From: CAVVGZ01 sp963841845
GTDB taxonomy: Bacteria > Chloroflexota > Anaerolineae > Anaerolineales > Anaerolineaceae
NCBI GenBank assembly: GCA_963841845.1
Contig: CAWJEG010000010.1
Coordinates: forward strand, 87,719 to 151,718
Direction: 5' to 3'
DNA: 64,000 nt
Every line of letters starts with the position of its first letter. Within the stretch, counting starts at the first letter, position 1. The translations under genes and the position numbers were made by a program. The notes under the pieces were generated by a model that saw only the letters and a program-made list of their open reading frames with translations, made no database searches and was not told where the DNA came from. Below, piece after piece: positions 44,782-52,442 of this stretch.

Positions 44782-45554
44782 CGGACTGCCTGCTTAGTTT
44801 TGAAGATATCCAATTCGCCTATTCACCCAGCGGGAAACAGGTCATCAAAAACCTGTCGCTGACCGTGGCAGAAAATACAATTACGGCGATCCTGGGTCCC
44901 AACGGCAGCGGAAAAACAACCCTGCTCTACCTGGCATTGGGTTGGCTAAAGCCCTTCGCCGGGGATATTAAACTGGATGGAAAAGCGCTTCAATCCTACA
45001 CCCGCCGGGAACTGGGACAGTGGCTGGGCCTGGTTCCGCAAAATGAGCACATACCGTTTGAATTTTCGCTGCTGGAATATGTCGTACTGGGACGATCACC
45101 CCACCTCAAACCCCTGGAGATGCCGGGGGATAGAGACTGCCAGATTGCCATGGAAGCCCTGCAAAGGGTGGGCATGTCTGATTTATACAACCGGTCCATT
45201 ACGAGTTTAAGCGGCGGCGAACAGCAGCTGGTAACTGTGGCCAGAGCCCTGGCCCAGCAGCCGCGCTTCCTGCTCCTGGATGAACCGACTGCCCACCTAG
45301 ACCTTAATAACAAAATCAAGCTGATCACATTGCTTGGTGAGCTGGCCGCCTCAGGGGTCACAGTGCTCCTGACCACCCATGAACCGGAGGTGGCTGCGGC
45401 GATCGGCACCCACCTCGTATTAATGCGGGATGGTATGGTGCTGCATCGGGGAACCCTTGACCATATCCTTACCAGTGAGGCCTTGAGCGAGACGTATCAC
45501 GTACCCGTCAGGGTCAGGGAATTGGATGGAAAAAAGGTGGTGCTTTGGATGTAA
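44778..45554 (+). CDS. Metal-chelate ABC transporter ATPase (FepC/BtuD-like)
   Basis: A 258-residue ATPase: Walker A GPNGSGKTTLL, signature LSGGEQQLV, Walker B LLLDEPTAHLD, H-loop TTHEP. The signature has QQL in place of the usual QQR. It overlaps both neighbours (four bases with the permease, ten with the NTPase), so all are in one operon. It powers the FecCD-type permease. Confidence 0.92.
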   Translation: MTDCLLSFEDIQFAYSPSGKQVIKNLSLTVAENTITAILGPNGSGKTTLLYLALGWLKPFAGDIKLDGKALQSYTRRELGQWLGLVPQNEHIPFEFSLLEYVVLGRSPHLKPLEMPGDRDCQIAMEALQRVGMSDLYNRSITSLSGGEQQLVTVARALAQQPRFLLLDEPTAHLDLNNKIKLITLLGELAASGVTVLLTTHEPEVAAAIGTHLVLMRDGMVLHRGTLDHILTSEALSETYHVPVRVRELDGKKVVLWM

Positions 45555-46093
45555 ATCAATACCCGGGGAATGTGATCCTCCTAACGGGGAAGAGCGGCAG
45601 CGGCAAAACCACGCTCTGTTCCATGATGGCTGAAAATGCCCACCGGGTTAAATGGCAAGTGGGCGGGGTATTATCACCGGCGTTATTTATCAAGGGTCAA
45701 AAGGCAGCCATTGAAGTCATCAACCTGGCCAGCGGCAGACGGGGTAAACTTGCCCGCCTCAGGCAAAGCGGGGATGAAGGCATCCTCACCGCCCACTGGA
45801 CTTTCGATGCGCAGGCGCTGGAATGGGGAAATGCTGGCCTGGAAGAAGCCGTTCCATGTGACCTGCTGGTGGTGGATGAATTAGGTCCCCTGGAACTGCT
45901 CAGGGGGCAGGGATTGACCGCTGGATTGGAGGCTGTTGACAGCGGGTTGTTCACCCTGGCACTGGTTGTTGTACGGCCGGTACTGCTGGAGGTTGCCTGT
46001 AAACGCTGGCCGCATGGCAGGATAATCACAATTAATGCCCCTTACGAAGCAGCCTCGCTTTCGCAAACATTATGGCAGGAGTATGGGATATAA
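45545..46093 (+). CDS. THEP1-like nucleoside-triphosphatase
   Basis: A 182-residue P-loop protein. Walker A is LLTGKSGSGKTTL near residue 12 and Walker B LLVVDELGPLELL near residue 110, the pattern of the THEP1/DUF2478 NTPase family. A TTG at 45545 is the only sensible start; it overlaps the ATPase gene by ten bases with a weak GGTGG upstream. The family hydrolyses NTPs in vitro; physiological roles are unclear. Its tight linkage to a metal-chelate importer suggests a supporting role in cofactor or metal handling, as inference. Confidence 0.82.
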   Translation: MDVNQYPGNVILLTGKSGSGKTTLCSMMAENAHRVKWQVGGVLSPALFIKGQKAAIEVINLASGRRGKLARLRQSGDEGILTAHWTFDAQALEWGNAGLEEAVPCDLLVVDELGPLELLRGQGLTAGLEAVDSGLFTLALVVVRPVLLEVACKRWPHGRIITINAPYEAASLSQTLWQEYGI

Positions 46094-46169
46094 TTTCCCG
46101 GGGGTTTTATCCAACCCGGCATTGAAGCCATCAAACGAAAGGTAATTTATCCACTAACAGGAGCAAGCA

Positions 46170-47405
46170 ATGGGCAAAATTGATTCCAATTATGGTTTAA
46201 GTACACTGGTAACTCACCTGGGGGAAGGTGAAAACCCGCACCTGGCTCACGTCATGCCGATTTACCAGACCTCAACCTTTGACTTTGAGAATGTGCAGAG
46301 CGGGGTTGATATCATGCAGCGCAAAAAGCCAGGGTATTTTTACACGCGTTCCGGAAACCCGAACCTGGCACACTTTGCCAGGAAAATCGCTTACCTGGAA
46401 GGGTTGGACCTGATCCGCAGCCAGGCCCAAAAACATGAAGAGGAGGTTGTTGGAGGACAGGTTTTTGCCTCCGGGATGGCAGCCATCAGCAGTGCTATCT
46501 TGAGCCTGGTAAAATCCGGGGATACCATCATCAGCCAGAAAGACCTCTACAGCGGCACTTATAATTTGCTTATCGACATCGCTCCCCGATATAAAATCAA
46601 TGTCGTCTGGCTGGACAGTACCTCGCCGGAAGCTTGGGAAGAAGCATTCAGGAAACACCCCGATGCTAAAATTGCCTTCACAGAAACACCGGTCAATCCC
46701 ACCATGGCCATCGTTGACCTGAAAGCAGTTGCCGGGATTGCCCACCGCCACCAGGCCTGGGTGTTGATTGACAACACCTTTGCCACACCATACTGCCAGC
46801 GGCCCCTGACCCTGGGAGCGGACGTGGTGCTGCACTCCACCACCAAGTACTTATCCGGGCACGGCTTGATCATCGGCGGCATCGTGGTGACCCCGCACAC
46901 GGAATGGCTGCATGGGGACCTGCGCAATTACCTATCCACCCTGGGCGGAGCCGAAAGCCCGTTTGACGCCTGGCTGGCCAATACCGGATTAAAGACATTT
47001 GAGATCCGCATGCAGCGCCACTGCGAGAATGCCATGCAGATTGCGCGTTACCTGGAAGGTCACCCCAAAGTATCCAAGGTTCTCTATCCCGGGCTTGAGA
47101 GCCACCAGGATCATGAATTAGCCAGGTCACAAATGCTGCAGTTCGGTGCGATGATGTCCTTTGAACTGAAGGGCGGTTTCAATGCCGGCGTAAAAATGAT
47201 GGAGCGGGTGCGGGTGTGCACCCTGGCGGTGAGCCTGGGAGATGTCGATTCGCGGGTATCCCACCCTGCCAGCATGAGCCACTCGAATATTCCCCCGGAA
47301 GAACGTCAGAAAATCGGGATAAGCGACGGGATGGTACGTTTCTCCATCGGGATCGAAAATGCTGAAGATATCATTGCCGACCTGGAACAAGCCATGGAGG
47401 ATTAA
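46170..47405 (+). CDS. PLP-dependent transsulfuration-family enzyme
   Basis: A 411-residue Cys/Met-metabolism PLP enzyme. The PLP lysine is in VVLHSTTKYLSGHG; the N-terminal YTRSGNPNLAHF and the late VSLGDVDSRVSHPASM are characteristic. Members include cystathionine gamma-synthase, cystathionine gamma/beta-lyase, methionine gamma-lyase and O-acetylhomoserine sulfhydrylase. Since the metA in this window looks acetyl-specific, a role on O-acetylhomoserine is attractive but unproven. AGGAG lies seven bases before the ATG. Its stop overlaps the next start (TAATG). Confidence 0.88.
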   Translation: MGKIDSNYGLSTLVTHLGEGENPHLAHVMPIYQTSTFDFENVQSGVDIMQRKKPGYFYTRSGNPNLAHFARKIAYLEGLDLIRSQAQKHEEEVVGGQVFASGMAAISSAILSLVKSGDTIISQKDLYSGTYNLLIDIAPRYKINVVWLDSTSPEAWEEAFRKHPDAKIAFTETPVNPTMAIVDLKAVAGIAHRHQAWVLIDNTFATPYCQRPLTLGADVVLHSTTKYLSGHGLIIGGIVVTPHTEWLHGDLRNYLSTLGGAESPFDAWLANTGLKTFEIRMQRHCENAMQIARYLEGHPKVSKVLYPGLESHQDHELARSQMLQFGAMMSFELKGGFNAGVKMMERVRVCTLAVSLGDVDSRVSHPASMSHSNIPPEERQKIGISDGMVRFSIGIENAEDIIADLEQAMED

Positions 47406-48655
47406 TGCAGCCCGATCAAAAACCCCATGTTGTTGTCGTAGGGGCGGGTTTCGGGGGATTACAGGTGGTGCGCGGGTTGAAGAATGCTCCGGTCAGGGTC
47501 ACGCTGATTGACCGCAACAACTACCACCTCTTTCAGCCGCTGCTGTACCAGGTGGCGACAGCCGGTGTATCCCCCAATGAAATTGCCTATCCCCTGCGAG
47601 CCACCCTGCGCAATCAAAAAAACGCCGATTTCTGCCTGGCCGATGTGGAGGGGATTCAACTGGATGAAAAAAGGCTGCAGACAAGCCGGGGAATAATCCC
47701 TTATGACTACCTGGTGCTGGCTGCCGGCGGCAGTACGAACTTTTACGGATTGGACTCTGTTGCACAGCATGCTTTTGGATTAAAAAATTTACAGGATGCG
47801 GTGCGAATCCGCAACCATATTCTGTCCCTGTTTGAGCTAGCCAACCAGCAAACTGACCCGGAAATTCGCAAGAGGCTGCTCACGTTCATCATTGCCGGCG
47901 GCGGACCCACCGGCGTAGAGTGTGCCGGTGCCATCTCAGAATTAATTAACCTCGTGCTGCGCAAGGATTACCCTGGCCTGAACGATCAGACTGTACGGGT
48001 AATCCTGGTGGAGATGACGGACAAACTGCTTTCGGCAATGCCTGCCAAACTGAGCGAAGCCACCCGGAGAATTCTGCAGGATAAAAAGCATGTTGAGGTT
48101 CTCCTGCATAAAGCCCTTGCAGATTATGATGGTGAAACGGCAACATTCAGGGATGGCGAAATAATAGCGGCACGAACCTTGATCTGGGCAGCGGGCATCA
48201 AACCAGCTGCCCTTTTTGACAGCATGGATGTCAAAAAAGAAAGGGGCGGCACCATCCTTGTACAGCCAACCCTGCAGATCCCCGGGTATGCAGAAGTTTT
48301 CGCCATCGGGGATGCGGTTTACTTTGAACAGGATGGCAGCCCCCTGCCAATGGTAGCTCCTGTTGCCATGCAGCAGGGGCGGCATGCTGCCAGGAATCTC
48401 ATCGGGCTGATACGGGGGGAAAATATCACGAATTTCCGCTATAAAGACCCGGGTACAATGGCAACCATAGGCCGCAACCAGGCAGTTGCCAGGCTTGGCA
48501 GGTTTAATTTTTCAGGATTTTTTGCCTGGCTGGCATGGCTTGGGGTTCACATCATGCAGTTAATCGGATTTCGCAACCGCATCATCGTCCTCATCAACTG
48601 GGCATGGGACTATTTTTTCTACGAGCGGGCAGTGCGCATCATCAGCCCGGAATAA
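47405..48655 (+). CDS. ndh: Type II NADH dehydrogenase (NDH-2)
   Basis: A 416-residue flavoprotein that oxidises NADH and passes electrons to quinone at the membrane without pumping protons. The FAD fold is VVGAGFGGLQVVRGL, the NADH fold FIIAGGGPTGVECAGAI, and the second FAD contact VFAIGDA. The C-terminal ~60 residues are hydrophobic and amphipathic (IGFRNRIIVLINWAWDYFFY), suited to membrane docking. Its ATG overlaps the previous stop by one base. Sulfide:quinone oxidoreductase is excluded by the lack of its cysteines. Confidence 0.9.
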   Translation: MQPDQKPHVVVVGAGFGGLQVVRGLKNAPVRVTLIDRNNYHLFQPLLYQVATAGVSPNEIAYPLRATLRNQKNADFCLADVEGIQLDEKRLQTSRGIIPYDYLVLAAGGSTNFYGLDSVAQHAFGLKNLQDAVRIRNHILSLFELANQQTDPEIRKRLLTFIIAGGGPTGVECAGAISELINLVLRKDYPGLNDQTVRVILVEMTDKLLSAMPAKLSEATRRILQDKKHVEVLLHKALADYDGETATFRDGEIIAARTLIWAAGIKPAALFDSMDVKKERGGTILVQPTLQIPGYAEVFAIGDAVYFEQDGSPLPMVAPVAMQQGRHAARNLIGLIRGENITNFRYKDPGTMATIGRNQAVARLGRFNFSGFFAWLAWLGVHIMQLIGFRNRIIVLINWAWDYFFYERAVRIISPE

Positions 48656-48725
48656 GACAACCTTCGATCCCCGAAATATGCAGATTATTCAAGATGGGTT
48701 TCTCATATGACATTATCAATTCTAA

Positions 48726-48756
48726 TTGATGACAAATATCCTCTTAAATATATAAT
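48726..48756 (+). promoter_or_regulatory. Promoter of mrp
   Basis: TTGATG (48726-48731) is followed after 17 bp by TATATA (48749-48754), overlapping TATAAT (48751-48756). Confidence 0.5.
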
Positions 48757-48812
48757 TTGAACCACCCATGTGGGGTATAATTCAAGGGAATTTATAACCT
48801 AAAGGATTTCAA

Positions 48813-49877
48813 ATGAATCAAGAAGATAAATTGTTGACTGCCCTGCGGCAGGTCATTGACCCAGAAATTGGAAAGAATATCGTCGAATTGGGCATGGTAC
48901 GTGATTTGAGCCTGGATAAAAATGGAATTGTTTCTTTCACGCTGGCTCTTACCACCCCCAAGTGCCCGCTGAAAAACCAGTTATCCAGCGAGGCACGCAA
49001 AGCCCTGCTGGCTGTGGATGGTGTTAAAGATGTGCAGATCACCTTTGGAGAATTGAGCGAGGAAGAGAAACGGGCAATCTTCATTAAGAATAAACCCCAA
49101 CTGCCCTCACTGGCTCAATTTAATCAGATCGGACGGATAATTGCGGTGATGAGCGGCAAAGGCGGGGTTGGAAAATCCACTGTTTCGGCGATGCTGGCCA
49201 GCGCGCTGCAAAAACAGGGAGAGACAGTGGGCATCCTGGATGCAGACCTTACCGGGCCAAGTATTCCCAAGCTTTTTGGCCTTCCCCCGGGCGGGCTGCG
49301 CGGGAATGATCAGGGAATTTTACCCTCTGTGACAAAAACAGGGATCAAAGTGGTCTCGGTTAACCTGCTCCTCCAGGAAGAGGATGTTCCTGTAATCTGG
49401 CGGGGGCCGGTCATTTCCGGGACGATAAACCAATTCTGGAACCAGACAATCTGGGGGTGCCTCGATACGTTGATTGTGGACCTTCCACCCGGAACCTCGG
49501 ACGCTACGCTGACTGTGCTGCAGTCTATCCCGCTTACCGGAGTGCTGATGGTAACCACCCCGCAGCAGCTGGTTTCCATGGTGGTTCGCAAAGGGGTACG
49601 TATGGTCCAGCAGTTAAATATTCCCATCATCGGCCTGGTCGAAAACATGAGCTATTTCCAATGCCCGGATGACAGCAGAATTTTCTCCATCTTTGGTGAA
49701 AGCCACGCCGAAGAAATCGCCAACCTATCGGGAGCCCCTGTCTTCGTCCGTTTACCAGTTAACCCGCAGATATCCACCCTTTGCGACAGCGGGCAGGTGG
49801 AAGAAGTGAATTTACCAGAGATGGAAAAACTGGTAAAGATGATTTCACAAACTGCTATCGCCCCAAGCAACAACTGA
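48813..49877 (+). CDS. mrp: Mrp/ApbC-family iron-sulfur carrier P-loop protein
   Basis: A 354-residue protein: residues ~5-80 are a MIP18/DUF59 domain (VIDPEIGKNIVELGMVRDL), then a ParA-like ATPase with the deviant Walker A MSGKGGVGKSTVSAML and LIVDLPPGTSDATLT. It should carry or insert Fe-S clusters. The usual cluster-binding CPxC motif after NMSYF reads QCPDDSRIFSIFG here: the second Cys is missing. AAGGA precedes the start. It has its own promoter and a strong terminator. Confidence 0.92.
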   Translation: MNQEDKLLTALRQVIDPEIGKNIVELGMVRDLSLDKNGIVSFTLALTTPKCPLKNQLSSEARKALLAVDGVKDVQITFGELSEEEKRAIFIKNKPQLPSLAQFNQIGRIIAVMSGKGGVGKSTVSAMLASALQKQGETVGILDADLTGPSIPKLFGLPPGGLRGNDQGILPSVTKTGIKVVSVNLLLQEEDVPVIWRGPVISGTINQFWNQTIWGCLDTLIVDLPPGTSDATLTVLQSIPLTGVLMVTTPQQLVSMVVRKGVRMVQQLNIPIIGLVENMSYFQCPDDSRIFSIFGESHAEEIANLSGAPVFVRLPVNPQISTLCDSGQVEEVNLPEMEKLVKMISQTAIAPSNN

Positions 49878-49901
49878 CATCCTTTCCCACTAAATAAAAT
49901 G

Positions 49902-49938
49902 ACCTCCTCCATTTCTTCCTCTGGGGGAGGTTTTTTTT
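49902..49938 (+). terminator. Rho-independent terminator of mrp
   Basis: ACCTCCTCC (49902-49910) pairs with GGGGGAGGT (49923-49931, one G-U) and is followed by eight T residues. Confidence 0.9.
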
Positions 49939-49979
49939 GAGCAACCTGGATCAGGCAAACAAATCTAGCTGCCGCAAAT

Positions 49980-50156
49980 CTACCGGCTCGTTATTGTAAT
50001 CATGAATGCCAGGCCAAGGAGTGCAATACACAGGGCAGTGATGATGAAAATTCCTTGCTGATAGGCGATGAAAGCAAATAGTGGGCTCAAGATATACAAA
50101 AGCAGCGCCAATCCCTGCAGCCCGAACCATCCGGGTTCACAAACAATTTTCTTCAT
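49980..50156 (-). CDS. 58-residue two-helix membrane protein, unknown
   Basis: An ATG at 50156 opens a 58-codon frame ending in TAG at 49980, 29 bases after the lactate-permease stop on the same strand. Two hydrophobic helices (residues ~12-32, LQGLALLLYILSPLFAFIAY, and ~36-55, IFIITALCIALLGLAFMITI) are joined by a short QQG turn. The ribosome site (GGTAGGGA) is moderate. Composition is clearly protein-like. Its position suggests co-transcription with the permease, perhaps as a small accessory. I know no homologue. Confidence 0.6.
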   Translation of the reverse strand: MKKIVCEPGWFGLQGLALLLYILSPLFAFIAYQQGIFIITALCIALLGLAFMITITSR

Positions 50157-50185
50157 TTCCCTACCTTACACAGACAGATTCATTA

Positions 50186-51748
50186 CTAAGCTATTTGAAT
50201 CAATAATAACGTGATGATGGCACTGAAAACGATAAGCAGCAGCCCATAAACCAGCATTTCCCGGATGACTTTACCTTCTTTTCCGCTAAGACCCACTGTG
50301 CTGCAACCGACAATCACCTTGGCGGGTGCCATGATGCTTCCCAGGGCTCCGCCGGTGGTTTGGGCCGCCAGGATCATGGTTACACTCAACCCCAGCAGTT
50401 CTGCCGTATTCTGCTGGAGGACCGCAAAGAGTACGTTGGAGTTGTTGTTGCTGCCGGTGATAAATGCACCCAATGCACCAATAAATGGCGATACCAGGGG
50501 ATATAACGCCGGACCAACACCTTCACTGAGACCCAGCGCTAAAAGGTTCGTCATCCCTGTATGAAACATGATCGTTGCCATGGCGACCATGGTGACAATG
50601 CCCAGGCTGGATTTTACTGCCCCGCCTGTCATGCCCTTAAATATTTTGCGTGGGGCTCCTGCCTGGTAACAACCCGCAATACTATAGACCAGGAAGGCGG
50701 CCAGGGATGTGTATAAAAGGATGGCGCCAGGATGCACGAAGATGCTGATCTGCCTGCCTAATTCTGCCGGCGTCTCCCAGCCAGTGGATGTCATCACTTG
50801 CGGGAATTGGATGGATAGTGTCGCCTGATTCATGATCAATTTTACTTCCGGGATCAGGTTTACGGTGAAGGCCAGCAGGATCAAGATCAGGTAGCCCGAG
50901 ACCGCAACCCACAGGGACTGCCGGCAGGCGGGGGTGTCAGATTTGGCCGGTTTTTCATCATGATTCCGGTACAGCGGCAGGCGGGTCAGGGCAACCCCTG
51001 CCAGCAGTCCTGCCATCCCACCGCCAACTGCTCCAAGCACCCAGACTCCATTGACGGCAATCAGGTACTGCACCGTTCCCATTACGGCTCCCAGGATGAT
51101 CACTGCGGGTAAGGTATGCCGCAGGCCGCGCCATCCCCCGGCGACAAAAGCCACCATGGCACCGCAAGGAATTGCCGACAAACCCAACAGCAATGCGGCA
51201 TCCGGGGCAAGCATCTCCGGAGGCAGCCCGGTGAGCGCACTCGTGACCATGAACGAGGTACCCATGGACCCGAAACTGACTGACCAACCCGTACCAATTG
51301 AAGCCATGACCACCGCCTGGATCGGGTTGAAACCGAGTCCTACAAGCAGGGGTGCCGTGATAGCCACTGGGACTCCAAATCCACCGACACCTTGCAGAAA
51401 CGAGGCAAATACCCACCCCACCAGCAGTCCCTGCATGGTTTTGTCTCCGGTCAGCCGGCTTAGAGCCCCTCCAATGACAGATATGGCGCCAGCCTCATTG
51501 GAAACATGAAAAAAAAGCAATGCCATCCAGATGATATACAGGACATCCAGGGTGAGCAGGACAGATTTAGCCTGGGATACGATTAAAAGATCAAGATTGG
51601 CACCGAAAAAGGCTAATGCTACAACCACCGCAGCCAACCAACTGGCCGCACCTGCCCGGCTGCCACTCCAATGGAACCCCAACATCAAGATAAGAATGAC
51701 CAGGATCGGGGAAAAAGCCAGCAGCCAGTTGAGCGGTGATAACGTCAT
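50186..51748 (-). CDS. lctP: L-lactate permease family transporter
   Basis: A ~520-residue LctP/LldP-type permease with about 12-14 helices. Characteristic segments are FLQGVGGFGVPVAITAPLLV, SFGSMGTSFMVTSALTG, FITGSNNNSNVLFAVLQQ and GGALGSIMAPAKVIVG. It should import lactate or glycolate with protons. The frame is open 37 codons upstream; ATG 51748 (MTLSPLNWLLAFSPI) matches the family N-terminus best, with 51778 as an alternative. No lactate dehydrogenase gene is adjacent. A small membrane-protein gene follows. Confidence 0.92.
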   Translation of the reverse strand: MTLSPLNWLLAFSPILVILILMLGFHWSGSRAGAASWLAAVVVALAFFGANLDLLIVSQAKSVLLTLDVLYIIWMALLFFHVSNEAGAISVIGGALSRLTGDKTMQGLLVGWVFASFLQGVGGFGVPVAITAPLLVGLGFNPIQAVVMASIGTGWSVSFGSMGTSFMVTSALTGLPPEMLAPDAALLLGLSAIPCGAMVAFVAGGWRGLRHTLPAVIILGAVMGTVQYLIAVNGVWVLGAVGGGMAGLLAGVALTRLPLYRNHDEKPAKSDTPACRQSLWVAVSGYLILILLAFTVNLIPEVKLIMNQATLSIQFPQVMTSTGWETPAELGRQISIFVHPGAILLYTSLAAFLVYSIAGCYQAGAPRKIFKGMTGGAVKSSLGIVTMVAMATIMFHTGMTNLLALGLSEGVGPALYPLVSPFIGALGAFITGSNNNSNVLFAVLQQNTAELLGLSVTMILAAQTTGGALGSIMAPAKVIVGCSTVGLSGKEGKVIREMLVYGLLLIVFSAIITLLLIQIA

Positions 51749-51901
51749 GAAAAACAATTTCTCCAGAGAATGATCCATCAAAGTTGGGAGTATTATAATC
51801 CTGCGCTTATCCAATCCGGATTTATTGCCGCTTGAAAAATTAACCCTTTCCCCATACAATGAAATTAACTTACCTATTTCTGAAAGATATGGGCTGGACC
51901 T

Positions 51902-52396
51902 ATGAAAAATGACCGTTTCTTAATCTCCATTCTGATAGGGATTCTACTGATTATCCTGATCGCCCTGGGTTTATATTTCCAACGCCAGGCTGTGCCAAGC
52001 TACAGGGACGGGAGCAACCCGGATGATATCGTCCACAATTATGCGCTCGCCCTGGCGCAGGAGGATTATGAGAAAGCGTATGGCTACCTGGCTGAAAATA
52101 AATTGAAACCGGAGTTTGATACCTTCCGGCGGGCCTTCCTCTCCGGGGAACTCAACGCATCCAATTCCAGCCTGAGAACCGACCAGGGAGAGATTGTGAA
52201 GGAAGAGGCTCTCGTTCCGGTGACCGTACTGCAGGCCGGGGGCGGTCTTTTCGGCGATATCTTCAGGACGGAATACACTGCAATTTTGGTCCTCCAGGAC
52301 GGGGAATGGAAAATTAAAGACCTGCCCTACCCCTACATGAACTGGAACTGGGTTAACCCCCCAACCCCTGAAGAACAAATCAAGCAGGGAAACTAA
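51902..52396 (+). CDS. Membrane-anchored protein of unknown function
   Basis: A 164-residue protein with one N-terminal helix (residues ~7-26, ISILIGILLIILIALGLYF) and an extracytoplasmic domain. The domain (VHNYALALAQEDYEKAYGYL, ending DGEWKIKDLPYPYMNW) has the pattern of NTF2/DUF4878-like domains often found outside cells. The DUF5671 gene begins 46 bases downstream, so the two are probably co-transcribed. No specific function can be given. Confidence 0.75.
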   Translation: MKNDRFLISILIGILLIILIALGLYFQRQAVPSYRDGSNPDDIVHNYALALAQEDYEKAYGYLAENKLKPEFDTFRRAFLSGELNASNSSLRTDQGEIVKEEALVPVTVLQAGGGLFGDIFRTEYTAILVLQDGEWKIKDLPYPYMNWNWVNPPTPEEQIKQGN

Positions 52397-52442
52397 ACAC
52401 CTGATGAAAGCGCCTTACTGCAGGCAAACTTAAGGAATCCGC

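Noticed and set aside
42590..46093. Cobalamin riboswitch controlling the metal-chelate importer
   Set aside because: The region before padR is too short and has only a promoter, terminator and palindrome; no B12 box was seen.
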